From the NCBI RefSeq assembly GCF_001984055.1, contig NZ_LYVO01000025.1, positions 20,715-84,714 on the forward strand: a stretch of DNA of 64,000 nt. The letters are read 5' to 3'. Under the pieces are notes generated by a model. The model did no database searches and was not told where the DNA came from. It saw only the letters and a program-made list of their open reading frames with translations. The position numbers and the translations under genes are program-made. Positions within the stretch are counted from its first letter, which is position 1, and each line of letters starts with the position of its first letter. Positions 8,637 to 17,168 of the stretch are shown here, piece after piece. Source of the stretch: Variovorax sp. KK3. GTDB taxonomy: Bacteria; Pseudomonadota; Gammaproteobacteria; Burkholderiales; Burkholderiaceae_C.

Positions 8637-9200
8637 TCAAGCCCCGCGCGCACCCCAGCGAACCACCGCCGCATGCCCCCCACGCCGAAGCCCATGGCAA
8701 CTGTCGAGCAAGCGCTCCGCAGATTTCGGATCGTCCATCGGCTCCCCGCGCTGCGCCCGCCGCAACTCCATCGCCGGCCCGATCGCCTGGAAGGCCGTGG
8801 TGGCCATCGGCCCGAGCAGTTCCGTGAGATGCGTGCAACCCAGGTGGCCGGAGAAGCGCTCCTTCACCGCCTTCACGAGGCCGCCCTTGATCTGCAGCCC
8901 TACGAGCCGCCCGTACAAATCGTTGACGTCGCCGCAGTCTGCAAACGGCGCCTGATGCGTACAGGCCTCCGCCGCCACGATGGTGAAGTGCTCGTCCAGC
9001 GTGAGGCGCAGCGACATCAGGTGCACCGGCTCGCCGGCCAGGCGAGGCACGTTGCCGCGCGTGCCGTCCTGGTCGCGCGTGCGCACGTCCGACATGCGGC
9101 CCTCGACGTCGAACAGGCCATCTTCGCGCTCCCACCCGGTGCATTCGACCCGGCGCGTGTGCAGCAGGGCGCGCGGGGCAGCGGGCGAAAGCTCTTTCAT
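8637..9200 (-). CDS. DUF2889 domain protein
   Basis: The 187-residue protein matches the DUF2889 pattern as I recall it: an N-terminal RRVECTGWEREDGLFDVEGRM segment, a DEHFTI strand, ADCGDVNDLYGRLVG, and a GHLGCTHLTELLGPM motif containing Cys and His that could bind metal. No biochemical role is known to me. It is translationally coupled (ATGA) to the CaiB gene upstream, so it probably acts on or with the CoA ester formed there. The stretch between its end and the Bug stop at 8513 (about 120 bases) holds nothing recognisable. Confidence 0.8.
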   Translation of the reverse strand: MKELSPAAPRALLHTRRVECTGWEREDGLFDVEGRMSDVRTRDQDGTRGNVPRLAGEPVHLMSLRLTLDEHFTIVAAEACTHQAPFADCGDVNDLYGRLVGLQIKGGLVKAVKERFSGHLGCTHLTELLGPMATTAFQAIGPAMELRRAQRGEPMDDPKSAERLLDSCHGLRRGGHAAVVRWGARGA

Positions 9201-10507
9201 CCGGCCGCGGCCTCCACCGCCGCCGGCTCGGGCCGCCGCGCTGCAGCCGCGGGCGCGAGTGCACCACTGGCCTCCAGCGCAGCGATGCGCGCGCCGTCGT
9301 AGCCCAGCACCTCCGCCAGCACCTCGTTCGTGTGCTGGCCCACGGCCGGTGCGGCCTGCGGGTCGGCCAGCGGCGTGCCGGAGTACAGGATCGGCAGGCG
9401 CACGTTCGGAATCCATCCGAGCGTCGGATGCTCGATGCGAGTGACCAGCTTGCGCTCCTTCGCCTCGGGCGAGCGCAGCGCGTCGCCCACGCTGCGCACC
9501 TCGCCGCACGGGATCTGCGCGGCGCGCATGCGCGGCTGCCAGTACGACCACGGGTGCTGCACGAACATGTCTTCGAGCAGCTTGAAGATCTCGTCGCGCC
9601 GTGCCATGCGGCCGTTGCGGTCGGCATACACCGGATCGCTCGCCAGGTCCGGCCGCTCCAGCACCTGGCCGGCGAGGCGGTGGAAGATCTTGTCGTTACC
9701 GCAGTTGATGTAGAAGGGCTTGTCCTGGCTCATGAACACGCCCGATGGGCAGGTGTCGGGGCTCGTGTTGCCGTGCCGCTGCGGATGCGCGCCGGTGTAC
9801 ATGTGCTGCATCGCCGCGTAGCCCGTCATCAGCACCGCGTTGTCGAAGAGCGCGATCTCGATCTGCTGGCCCTGGCCCGTGCGGCCGCGCGAGATCAGGG
9901 CACCGAGGATGGCGTTGCAGGCCATCATCGCGGTGCTGATGTCGACCACGGGCGACAGCGTGCGCACGCCCTGGCGGTCGTTGTAGCCGTTCATCGAGAT
10001 GAAGCCGCTCTCGGCTTGCGCGATCGGGTCGAAGCCCAGACGGTCGCTGAAGGCGCCCTCGCGCCCGTAGGCCGAGACCGAGCAGTAGATGATCTTCGGG
10101 TTGATCTTCTTCACGCTCGCGTAGTCGAGGCCGAAGCGCTCCATCACGCCGGTGGAGAAGTTCTCGCACAGCACGTCGGCCTGGGCGATGAGTTCCTTGA
10201 CCACCGCCACGCCTTCGGGGCTCTTCAAGTTGAGCGCCACGCTGCGCTTGTTGCGGTTGCCCCAGGCGTAGGGCGCGCCCTGCGCGGGTGCCTCGGGCGG
10301 CACGGGCGGGTAGTGGCGGAACTCGTCGCCGCGGCCCGGCGTCTCCACCTTGATCACGTCGGCCCCCATGTCGCCCATGATCATGGTCGCGAAGGGGCCG
10401 GCGAGGAAGTGGCTGAAATCGATGACGCGGATGCCCTCCAGCGCCACGGGCGCGTCGGCGGGGCGCGGCGCGTGCACCGGGAAGTCGTTTTCGAGGCGTT
10501 CGAACAT
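9197..10507 (-). CDS. CaiB/BaiF family III CoA-transferase
   Basis: This 436-residue CoA-transferase has LEGIRVIDFSHFLAGPFATM, the GADVIKVE strand, and RGDEFRHYPP. The segment SPVVDISTAMMACNAILGAL carries the Asp expected to form the aspartyl-CoA anhydride and thioester, and RTGQGQQIEIALFDNAV follows. It would activate a carboxylic acid by CoA transfer in the cytoplasm. The ATG at 10507 gives the usual start just before LEGIRVIDF. It is the first gene of a two-gene unit with DUF2889, and a TGGT-N3-ACCA operator lies about 24 bases upstream of the start. Confidence 0.93.
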   Translation of the reverse strand: MFERLENDFPVHAPRPADAPVALEGIRVIDFSHFLAGPFATMIMGDMGADVIKVETPGRGDEFRHYPPVPPEAPAQGAPYAWGNRNKRSVALNLKSPEGVAVVKELIAQADVLCENFSTGVMERFGLDYASVKKINPKIIYCSVSAYGREGAFSDRLGFDPIAQAESGFISMNGYNDRQGVRTLSPVVDISTAMMACNAILGALISRGRTGQGQQIEIALFDNAVLMTGYAAMQHMYTGAHPQRHGNTSPDTCPSGVFMSQDKPFYINCGNDKIFHRLAGQVLERPDLASDPVYADRNGRMARRDEIFKLLEDMFVQHPWSYWQPRMRAAQIPCGEVRSVGDALRSPEAKERKLVTRIEHPTLGWIPNVRLPILYSGTPLADPQAAPAVGQHTNEVLAEVLGYDGARIAALEASGALAPAAAARRPEPAAVEAAAG

Positions 10508-10530
10508 GGAAGGCGGCCCTAAAGTATCAT

Positions 10531-10541
10531 TGGTAAGACCA
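10531..10541. promoter_or_regulatory. FadR/GntR-type operator (site 2)
   Basis: TGGTAAGACCA matches TNGTNNNACNA exactly. A -10-like TATACT (10543-10548) follows directly on the plus strand toward the SnoaL-like gene. A second half-element makes a longer perfect dyad, TTGGTAAG (10530-10537) and CTTACCAA (10547-10554), spaced by nine bases. The site sits between the divergent CaiB and SnoaL genes. Confidence 0.75.
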
Positions 10542-10615
10542 TTATACTTACCAAGCTTCGACGCCGTCAACGCCGATGACGCCATCGACGCACGTTCATC
10601 CCCCGGAGAGCTCGC

Positions 10616-11137
10616 ATGCCCGATTTCGAACCGTCCCTTCAGCGTTTGCTCGACGCCCAGGCCATCGCCGAGACCAAGGCGCGCTACTGCCGCTACATCG
10701 ACACCAAGCAATGGCAACGCCTCGCCTCCCTCTTCACGGCCGATTGCCGCTTCGAGGGCCTGGGCTCGGCGCCCGCCGGCGCCGACGTGGCAACCTTCGT
10801 GCAGGGCGTCTCGACACGGCTCGCCGACACGATCTCGGTGCACCACTGCCACATGCCCGAAATACGATTCCTCACGCCGGGCCATGCGCGCGCCGTCTGG
10901 GCGATGGAGGACTACGTCGAGTGGACCGACGGCGGAACGGTCAAGGAAGCGCCCGGCAGCAAGGGTTTTCGCGGCTACGGCCACTACGAAGAGGAATACC
11001 GCGCCGCCGACGACGGCGAATGGAAGATCTGCTTCCTGCGCCTGACACGCCTGCGCATCGATCCCGTCGACGCATCGCAGCCGCCCGCCTTGCCGGGACA
11101 GCGGCAGGCGACGCCCGGCTGGCCCGACGCGATCTGA
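10616..11137 (+). CDS. SnoaL/NTF2-like protein
   Basis: The 173-residue protein starts with a helix containing IAETKARYCRYIDTKQW, has LASLFTADCRFEG and HHCHMPEI, and ends with a YEEEYRAADDGEWKICFLRLTRLRID strand set typical of SnoaL-like proteins. It is the second such protein in the island and only loosely similar to the first. Reactions known in the fold include double-bond isomerisation, cyclisation and dehydration. GGAGAG precedes the ATG. It is transcribed divergently from the CaiB-DUF2889 unit under the same operator, and is convergent with the next CaiB unit. Confidence 0.87.
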   Translation: MPDFEPSLQRLLDAQAIAETKARYCRYIDTKQWQRLASLFTADCRFEGLGSAPAGADVATFVQGVSTRLADTISVHHCHMPEIRFLTPGHARAVWAMEDYVEWTDGGTVKEAPGSKGFRGYGHYEEEYRAADDGEWKICFLRLTRLRIDPVDASQPPALPGQRQATPGWPDAI

Positions 11138-11144
11138 ATCGGCG

Positions 11145-12296
11145 TCAGGCGACCACGCCGCGCGCCACCAGCGCGTCGATCTCACCAGTCGCCAGGCCCC
11201 AGCCCTCGAGCGCGGCTCGCGCGTCGACGCCTGGCGCAACGCCGGCATGCGGGATCGCGCTCGGTGTTCGCGAGAAGCGAGGCGCGGGCGCCGGCTGCAC
11301 GTGGCCGTCGACCTCGACGAAAGTCCGCCGCGCCACGTTGTGCGGATGGGCCGCGGCCTCGCGCAGGTCCAGCACGGGTGCGAAGCAGATCTCCGACGAG
11401 GCCAGCAGCGCATTCCACTCGTCGCGCGTGCGGGTGCGGAACACCGCCGCCAGCCGCTCGCGCAATGCGGGCCAGTTGGCAGGGTCCGTGCGGTCCGGCA
11501 CGCCATCGCGGTCCAGGCCGGTAGCGCGCAGCAGCTCGGCATAGAACTTGGGCTCGGCCGAACCGACCGACACGTACTTGCCGTCCTTCGTCTCGTACAC
11601 GCCATAGTGCGGCGCCGCACCGCCCAGCGTGCCGCGCCCGCGGCCCTGCCATTTGCCGCCGGCCATGTAGCTGTAGAAATATGTCATGAGCGAGGCGGCG
11701 CCGTCGACCATCGCGGCATCGATCACCTGGCCCCGGCCCGAGCGTGCGGCTTCGATCAAGCCGCAGGCGATTCCGAAAGCGAGGTACGTGCCGCCGCCGC
11801 CGAAGTCGCCCACCAGGTTCAGCGGCACCACGGGCGGGCCATCGGCCGGCCCGATCGCATCGAGCACGCCGGCCAGTGCGATGTAGTTGATGTCGTGGCC
11901 CGGCGCCTGCGCGAGCGGGCCTTCCTGGCCCCAGCCCGTCATGCGGCCGTAGACCAGGCGCGGATTGAGCGCAAGGCATGCGTCGGGCCCCAGGCCCAGG
12001 CGCTCCATCACGCCGGGGCGAAATCCTTCGATCAGCGCATCGGCACGGCCGATCAGTTGCCGCGCCAACGCCGCGCCGTCGTTGCTCTTGAGGTCCAGCG
12101 CGATCGAGCGGCGGTTGCGGTCGGTGAACCAGAATTGCTGCGGCATCGCACGGGGCGCCGGATCGGGCCGGTCGATGCGCAGCACCTCGGCGCCCATGTC
12201 GGCCAGCATCATCGCGGCGAACGGGCCGGGCGCGAGGCCCGCCATCTCGACGACGCGCAGGCCCGCCAGCGGGCCCTGGCGCGCGGCGGCGGCCAT
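11145..12296 (-). CDS. CaiB/BaiF family III CoA-transferase (racemase-like)
   Basis: This 383-residue protein has LAGLRVVEMAGLAPGPFAAMML, GAEVLRIDRPD, RNRRSIALDLKS and VYGRMTGWGQEGPLAQAPGHDINY. The last is typical of the alpha-methylacyl-CoA racemase/CaiB branch, where the His-Asp pair of GHDINY is catalytic in the racemase. It may therefore epimerise a 2-methylacyl-CoA rather than transfer CoA, and a racemase would point to a branched, terpenoid- or steroid-like substrate. The ATG shares one base with the stop of the upstream small gene (TGATG), indicating coupling. Confidence 0.9.
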   Translation of the reverse strand: MAAAARQGPLAGLRVVEMAGLAPGPFAAMMLADMGAEVLRIDRPDPAPRAMPQQFWFTDRNRRSIALDLKSNDGAALARQLIGRADALIEGFRPGVMERLGLGPDACLALNPRLVYGRMTGWGQEGPLAQAPGHDINYIALAGVLDAIGPADGPPVVPLNLVGDFGGGGTYLAFGIACGLIEAARSGRGQVIDAAMVDGAASLMTYFYSYMAGGKWQGRGRGTLGGAAPHYGVYETKDGKYVSVGSAEPKFYAELLRATGLDRDGVPDRTDPANWPALRERLAAVFRTRTRDEWNALLASSEICFAPVLDLREAAAHPHNVARRTFVEVDGHVQPAPAPRFSRTPSAIPHAGVAPGVDARAALEGWGLATGEIDALVARGVVA

Positions 12297-12598
12297 CAAT
12301 GTGCCCCGGTGGCGCCGGCGGGCACGACCGCGTCCAACGCGTGCGACGCCCGGGTGCGCACGCTGCCCGGCACTTCGTGGACCAAGGTGGCGGTGCCGTC
12401 GACGCAGTAGCCTTCGCCGTCGGGCAGCGGATCGACCAGGCCGCCGTTGGCGGTGAGCAGCATGTCCCAGAGTTCGACCCAGTCGCCGTCGTGCTCTTCT
12501 TCCCACACGTAGCGGGTGACGCGGTAGGTCCGGCCGCGCGCGTCCTCGACGTCGAACTGGCGCTCGGCCACGGTGCGGGTGGCGGATGTGGTGGTCAT
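12296..12598 (-). CDS. Small uncharacterised protein, first gene of a CaiB unit
   Basis: The predicted 100-residue product starts MTTTSATRTVAERQF and contains RVTRYVWEEEHDGDWVELWD and a DPLPDGEGYCVDGTATLV segment. I do not recognise the family. There is no signal peptide, membrane segment or Cys cluster. The start at 12598 is preferred because it leaves the operator outside the gene; an upstream in-frame ATG at 12646 would run through it. Position directly behind the operator and one-base coupling to the CoA-transferase suggest that it is expressed and works with that enzyme. Confidence 0.7.
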   Translation of the reverse strand: MTTTSATRTVAERQFDVEDARGRTYRVTRYVWEEEHDGDWVELWDMLLTANGGLVDPLPDGEGYCVDGTATLVHEVPGSVRTRASHALDAVVPAGATGAH

Positions 12599-12627
12599 CG
12601 GGGCATCATACGCCGAGGCCGGTCTTT

Positions 12628-12638
12628 TGGTAAGACCT
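12628..12638. promoter_or_regulatory. FadR/GntR-type operator (site 3, one mismatch)
   Basis: TGGTAAGACCT differs from the perfect dyad only in its last base, and its first eight bases equal those of site 2. It lies about 30 bases before the small CaiB-unit gene and about 55 bases before the divergent Bug gene. Among the seven sites it is the weakest match, so binding may be weaker. Confidence 0.6.
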
Positions 12639-12692
12639 ATGGACATTTAGGCCATTCCAACCGATCATCCGAAGCCCAAGGAGACTCCCCAC

Positions 12693-13664
12693 ATGCATCG
12701 CCGTACCCTCGTCGCGGGCGCCCTGCTGGCGCTCGCCGCCACCGCCCCGGCCCTGGTCCTGGCCCAGGAGAACTGGCCCGACCGTCCCATCAAGTTCATC
12801 GTGCCCGCCGCGGCCGGCGGCACGAACGACGTGCTCGGCCGCTACATCCAGGAGCCGCTGCAGAAGCTGCTGGGCCAGCCGGTGGTCATGGAATACAAGC
12901 CCGGCGCGGGCGGCGCCATCGCCTCGCAATACGTGGCACAGCAGCCAGCCGACGGGTATACCTTCCTGCTGCACGGCAGCGGCCTGGTGACCGTGCCGCT
13001 GGTGCAGCGCAAGCCCAGCTACGACGCGGTGAAGGACTTCGTGCCCGTGTCGCTGATGGGCACATCGCCGATGGTGCTGATGACGAACCCCTCGATGCCC
13101 GACTCGCTCGCGCAGTTCGTGCAGCAGGCGCGCGCCAAGCCCGGTTCGCTCGAATGGGGCGCCTCCGCGCTCGGCGGTGTGGGGCAGCTCGCCATGGTCG
13201 CCTTCCACGACGCGGCAGGCATCAAGAACATGGTGATGGTGCCCTACCCCGGCGCCGGCCCCGCCGCGCAGGCCCTGCTGTCGGGGCAGACCAAGTACAT
13301 GCTGTCCACGCCTTCCTCGGTGACGGCCGGCTTCGTGAAGGACGGCAAGATGCGCATCCTCGGCGTGTCGACCGGCCAGCGCAGCCCGCTGCTGCCCGAG
13401 GTGCCGAGCATCTCCGAAGCGGTGCCGGGCTATCACACCGAGACTTGGTTCGGCCTGGTCGCGCGCACCGGCACGCCGCCGCAGGTGGTGGCGAAGCTGG
13501 CGGACGCCGTGGCCAAGGTCATCGCCCAGCCGGACATCCAGGAGAAGTTCCGCGCCGTCTACGTGGTGCCGAAGAGCGGCACCAAGGCACTGGGCGACAT
13601 CATCCGAGCCGACCACGAACTGTGGGGCAAGGTGGTGAAGGCGAACAACATCACGATGGACTGA
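12693..13664 (+). CDS. Bug/TctC family periplasmic solute receptor
   Basis: This 323-residue Bug receptor has a signal peptide ending LVLAQ, then WPDRPIKFIVPAAAGG, YKPGAGGAI and ADGYTFLLHG. AAGGAGACTCCCC precedes the ATG. It is the divergent partner of the small-gene/CaiB unit. Its last 14 bases, coding ITMD-stop, overlap the end of the FAD dehydrogenase gene on the other strand. No membrane components are encoded nearby. Confidence 0.93.
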   Translation: MHRRTLVAGALLALAATAPALVLAQENWPDRPIKFIVPAAAGGTNDVLGRYIQEPLQKLLGQPVVMEYKPGAGGAIASQYVAQQPADGYTFLLHGSGLVTVPLVQRKPSYDAVKDFVPVSLMGTSPMVLMTNPSMPDSLAQFVQQARAKPGSLEWGASALGGVGQLAMVAFHDAAGIKNMVMVPYPGAGPAAQALLSGQTKYMLSTPSSVTAGFVKDGKMRILGVSTGQRSPLLPEVPSISEAVPGYHTETWFGLVARTGTPPQVVAKLADAVAKVIAQPDIQEKFRAVYVVPKSGTKALGDIIRADHELWGKVVKANNITMD

Positions 13665-15420
13665 GCGCGGCTTCGCGCTGCGCTTCCACCACCATCGAAG
13701 CGCCGGCGTCGGCCGCCATGAACTCGGCCGCGATGAAACCGAAGGTCATCGCCGGCCCCAGCGTGATGCCGCCGCCCGGGTAGCCGCCGCCCATCACGCT
13801 GGCGTTGTCGTTGCCCGCGGCGAACAGGCCGGGGATGGCACGGCCTTCTGCGTCCAGCACGCGCGCATGCGCGTCGGTGCGGATGCCGGCGAAGGTGCCC
13901 AGGTCGCCCATCACGATCTTCACCGCATAGAAAGGCCCTTGCGCCACCGGCGCGACGCAGGGATTGGGCTTGTGCGTGCGGTCGCCCAGGAAGCGGTTGT
14001 AGACGCGCCAGCCGCGGCGGAACTGCGGATCCTTTCCGTCCACCGCGCCCACGTTGAATTCGTCCACCGTCTTCTGCAGCGAAGGGGCGTCGATGCCGGC
14101 CTTGTGCGCCAGTTCGGCCAGCGTCGCGCCGCGCAGCAGGTAGCCGCTGCGCAGATGCGCGCCCAGCGGCAGCGGAAAGGGCTTGGCGAAGCCCAGGCCG
14201 TAGCGGCGCAGCGTGCGGTGGTCGGCGATCAGCCATGCCTCGACCTCGCGCCCGCCGGCGCAGTGCTGCTGCATGCGCACGCCGACGTCGTGGTACGAGT
14301 CGGACTCGTTGGCGAAGCGCAGTCCCTGCCGGTTGACCGCGATCACGCCGGGCTTGTAGCGGTCGATCAGGTGCGGGAACACGCCGGTGCCGCCACCCTT
14401 GCGCGGCACCTGCGAGACAGGAATCCACGCACCGGCGTTCGGTAGCTCGCGCGCCACCTGGCCGCCCACCGATTCGGCCAGCCGCAGCCCGTCGCCCGTG
14501 TTGCCGGGCGGCGCGGGGGAGTGGTGCTCATGGCCGGTCGGTGCATGCGGAAACAGCTCGCCGCGGCGCGCCACGTCCTGCGGGAATCCACCCGCCGCCA
14601 GCACCACGCCGCGGCGCGCACGCACCGTCACCCGCCGGCCACCGGGCCGGGCGACGACCACGCCGCTCACGCGACCGCCGTCCCCATCGCCACCACGCAC
14701 CAGCGCCACGGCCGGCGACTCGAGCCACATCGGAATGCCGAGCGCGAAGGCGCTTTTCGCGAGCCGCGCCGCGAGCGCGTTGCCATTGGTCAGCCGCATC
14801 GCGCGGCCATGCACCAGCATCTCCCGGGCATGGGTGAGCAGCCGACGCGCCACGTACACCGCGGACCGCAGCGAGCGCGTGACGTTGAAGAAATGCGAGA
14901 TCTCCGCGCTCGAGTTGAACATCATCCCGACGAAGGTGATCTCGCGCAGCGGCGGGCGCAACTGGCGGATGTGCTCGCCGAGTTCGCGCCCATCCATCGG
15001 CGCCGCCATGATCGAGCGGCCCGCCGTGCGGCCACCGGGGCTTTCGGCGTGGTAGTCCGGGTACTCGGGCAGCGGGATCAGCTGCACGTCGGTCTGTCGC
15101 GTGAAGAAGTCGACCATGCGCGGGCCCTGGGCGAGAAAGGCCTCGACGCGCGCAGCGTCGTAGTGCGCGCCGCATTCGTGGCGCAGGTAGGTGCGCGCGG
15201 CCTCCGGCGTGTCGGGCTCCGGCCTGAACGTGGAGATGGGGTTGTTCGGAATCCACAGCACGCCGCCGGAGCGCGCGGTGGTGCCGCCGTAGCACGCTTC
15301 CTTTTCCACCACCAGCACCTCGAGGCCCAGCTTCTTCGCGGCGACGGCGGCCGCCATGCCGCCCGCACCGCTGCCGACCACGATGACGTCGACTTCCTCG
15401 ATGGCATCGCCGCTCTTCAT
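13651..15420 (-). CDS. FAD-binding dehydrogenase, KstD/fumarate-reductase-like
   Basis: The 589-residue flavoprotein opens with VDVIVVGSGAGGMAAAVAAK, a dinucleotide-binding fold (GSGAGG near residues 16-21), then GGTTARSGGVLWIPNNP. The C-terminus has GDLGTFAGIRTD and GLFAAGNDNASVMGGGYPGGG, the pattern of 3-ketosteroid dehydrogenases and related FAD_binding_2 enzymes. It probably introduces or reduces a C=C next to a ketone; a steroid substrate is not proven. The ATG at 15420 overlaps the EthD-like stop (ATGA). Upstream open frame beyond 15420 is a shadow of that gene. Confidence 0.9.
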   Translation of the reverse strand: MKSGDAIEEVDVIVVGSGAGGMAAAVAAKKLGLEVLVVEKEACYGGTTARSGGVLWIPNNPISTFRPEPDTPEAARTYLRHECGAHYDAARVEAFLAQGPRMVDFFTRQTDVQLIPLPEYPDYHAESPGGRTAGRSIMAAPMDGRELGEHIRQLRPPLREITFVGMMFNSSAEISHFFNVTRSLRSAVYVARRLLTHAREMLVHGRAMRLTNGNALAARLAKSAFALGIPMWLESPAVALVRGGDGDGGRVSGVVVARPGGRRVTVRARRGVVLAAGGFPQDVARRGELFPHAPTGHEHHSPAPPGNTGDGLRLAESVGGQVARELPNAGAWIPVSQVPRKGGGTGVFPHLIDRYKPGVIAVNRQGLRFANESDSYHDVGVRMQQHCAGGREVEAWLIADHRTLRRYGLGFAKPFPLPLGAHLRSGYLLRGATLAELAHKAGIDAPSLQKTVDEFNVGAVDGKDPQFRRGWRVYNRFLGDRTHKPNPCVAPVAQGPFYAVKIVMGDLGTFAGIRTDAHARVLDAEGRAIPGLFAAGNDNASVMGGGYPGGGITLGPAMTFGFIAAEFMAADAGASMVVEAQREAALSPS

Positions 15421-16097
15421 GGCGCCGGCGTGCCGTGGACCAGCAGGGTCACGATGCCGCCCAGCAAGGCCCGGCCATCGTCGCGCAGCGGCAGGCGGGC
15501 ATCGGACGCATACGACGCCGTCATCGCCGCCTCGTCGGCGAAGCAGAGTTCGGCGATGCCGTCGACGGCGAGCGTGTCCTCGTCGACCGCACGCCCATCG
15601 GGCCCGAAGCGCGCCACGACCAGGTGCTGCACGTAGCCGTCCACCTGCGGCAATCGCTTCACCAGGTCGGCATGGCGGCCGAACCAGCCCTCGCGGAAGG
15701 CGGCCGGGCTGGGTGCCGCGCGCTGCAACAACATCCAGCGCCGGAAGCCGCCCTGGGCAGCGCCACGCGCGGGCTCGATGGGCACGTTCGGCGCGGTGTC
15801 GAAGGCGAACAGGCGCTCGCCCGATGCTTGCACCGCGGCGTCGAACTCGCGGCAGGTGGCCGACTGGCGCGCCTCGACACGCGCCGCCTCGTCGGCGAAT
15901 GCGAACTCGACGATCGTGTGCAAGCGCTCGGCGCCCGGTGCGATCGAACGCCGCGCCTGGTCGGCGCTCACCGAATCGGTGGGGATGTGGCGCAGCACGC
16001 GGTAGACATGCGTGCGCGACTGCGGCGGGCGCGGCAGGCGGGGAAGCGCGGCACGCACCGCGGCATCGCCGGCGAGGCAAAGAATGTGGGTCTGCAT
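15417..16097 (-). CDS. EthD-like dimeric alpha/beta-barrel protein
   Basis: The 226-residue protein appears to have two ferredoxin-like (EthD/Dabb) halves. The first contains THVYRVLRHIP and ERLHTIVEFAFADE. The second, with FREGWFGRHADLVKRLPQVDGY and GIAELCFADE, is the recognisable EthD domain. Members are small accessory or lyase-type proteins of oxidative pathways, often without assigned chemistry. The start at 16097 (MQTHILCL) is preferred; an in-frame ATG four codons upstream is possible. It leads a two-gene unit with the FAD dehydrogenase and is divergent from the MDR gene across operator site 4. Confidence 0.8.
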   Translation of the reverse strand: MQTHILCLAGDAAVRAALPRLPRPPQSRTHVYRVLRHIPTDSVSADQARRSIAPGAERLHTIVEFAFADEAARVEARQSATCREFDAAVQASGERLFAFDTAPNVPIEPARGAAQGGFRRWMLLQRAAPSPAAFREGWFGRHADLVKRLPQVDGYVQHLVVARFGPDGRAVDEDTLAVDGIAELCFADEAAMTASYASDARLPLRDDGRALLGGIVTLLVHGTPAP

Positions 16098-16148
16098 GAC
16101 GGTCCGCATGGCGACATGCGGTGATCGATTTTTGGTCGCATCATTGTA

Positions 16149-16159
16149 TGGTCTTACCA
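16149..16159. promoter_or_regulatory. FadR/GntR-type operator (site 4)
   Basis: TGGTCTTACCA is a perfect TGGT-N3-ACCA dyad and is the exact reverse complement of the core of site 2. It lies 21 bases before the MDR start and about 52 bases before the EthD-like start, so it could control both divergent units. Confidence 0.75.
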
Positions 16160-16180
16160 TTTACGCCACAATGCCGCTCC

Positions 16181-17164
16181 ATGAAAGCCATCGTCTGCCG
16201 CAACTTCGGCCCCGTGGACCAGCTGGACTACGCCGAGTTTCCCGAGCGCACGCTGCTGCCGCACGAAGTGCGCGTGCGCGTGCATGCCGCCGGCGTCAAC
16301 TTCCCCGATTCGCTCAAGGTCGAAGGCCTGCACCAGATCAAGCCGCCGCTGCCCTGGGTGCCGGGCAGTGAGATCGGCGGCGTGGTCGAGGCCGTCGGGG
16401 ACGAGGTCCGATCGGTCAAGCGTGGCGATCGCGTGATGGGTGTGGGCGATGCGCGCGGCGGTGGCTTCGCCGAGCAGATCGTGCTGGATGCCGCCCGCGT
16501 GCTCGCCCTGCCCTCCGGCATGAGCTTCGAGGAAGCCGCAGCCACGCCGGTGGTCTACGGCACCACGCTCTACGCGCTCAAGCAGCGCGGCCGGCTCGCC
16601 GCCGGTGAATGGTTGCTGGTGCTGGGCGCTGCCGGCGGCGTGGGCCTGGCCACGGTGCAATTGGGCAAGGCGATGGGCGCACGCGTGATCGCCGCGGCCA
16701 GTACGCCCGAGAAGCGCGCACTGTGCCTGGAACACGGTGCCGAACACGCCATCGACTACACACGCGCCGATTGGCGCGAAGAGGTCAAGGCCCTCACCGC
16801 CGGCCGCGGCGTCGACGTGGCCTACGACCCGGTCGGCGGCGACGCCTTCGACGAGGCCGTTCGCTGCATGGCCTTCGACGGCCGCTACCTGGTCATCGGC
16901 TTCACCTCGGGCCGCATCCCGGAGATCAAGGTGAACTACCCGCTCGTGAAGGGCTTCGACATCCTGGGCGTGCGCTACGACGTGTGGCGCGACGGCTGCT
17001 GGCCCGAGGCCCGCGCCAACCTGCAGCAGGTGCTGGCCTTCTACGAGCAGGGCCGCGTGCGGCCGCTGGTGTCGGGGCGCTATCCGCTGCCGCGTGCGGT
17101 GGAGGCGATGCGGAGCATCACGTCGCGCGGCGTGACGGGCAAGGTGGTGCTGGTGACAGGCTGA
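16181..17164 (+). CDS. MDR-family NADPH:quinone oxidoreductase-like enzyme
   Basis: The 327-residue medium-chain reductase starts MKAIVCRNFGPVDQLDY and has VHAAGVNFPDSL, WVPGSEIGGVVEAVG, and a cofactor site LGAAGGVGLATVQLGKAMGA. No zinc-binding cysteines are seen, as in quinone oxidoreductases and enoyl/crotonyl reductases of this family. Such enzymes reduce quinones or activated C=C bonds with NAD(P)H. It stands alone, divergent from the EthD/FAD unit, and is convergent with the GntR regulator gene. A second family member occurs near 38 kb. Confidence 0.92.
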   Translation: MKAIVCRNFGPVDQLDYAEFPERTLLPHEVRVRVHAAGVNFPDSLKVEGLHQIKPPLPWVPGSEIGGVVEAVGDEVRSVKRGDRVMGVGDARGGGFAEQIVLDAARVLALPSGMSFEEAAATPVVYGTTLYALKQRGRLAAGEWLLVLGAAGGVGLATVQLGKAMGARVIAAASTPEKRALCLEHGAEHAIDYTRADWREEVKALTAGRGVDVAYDPVGGDAFDEAVRCMAFDGRYLVIGFTSGRIPEIKVNYPLVKGFDILGVRYDVWRDGCWPEARANLQQVLAFYEQGRVRPLVSGRYPLPRAVEAMRSITSRGVTGKVVLVTG

Positions 17165-17168
17165 GCGC

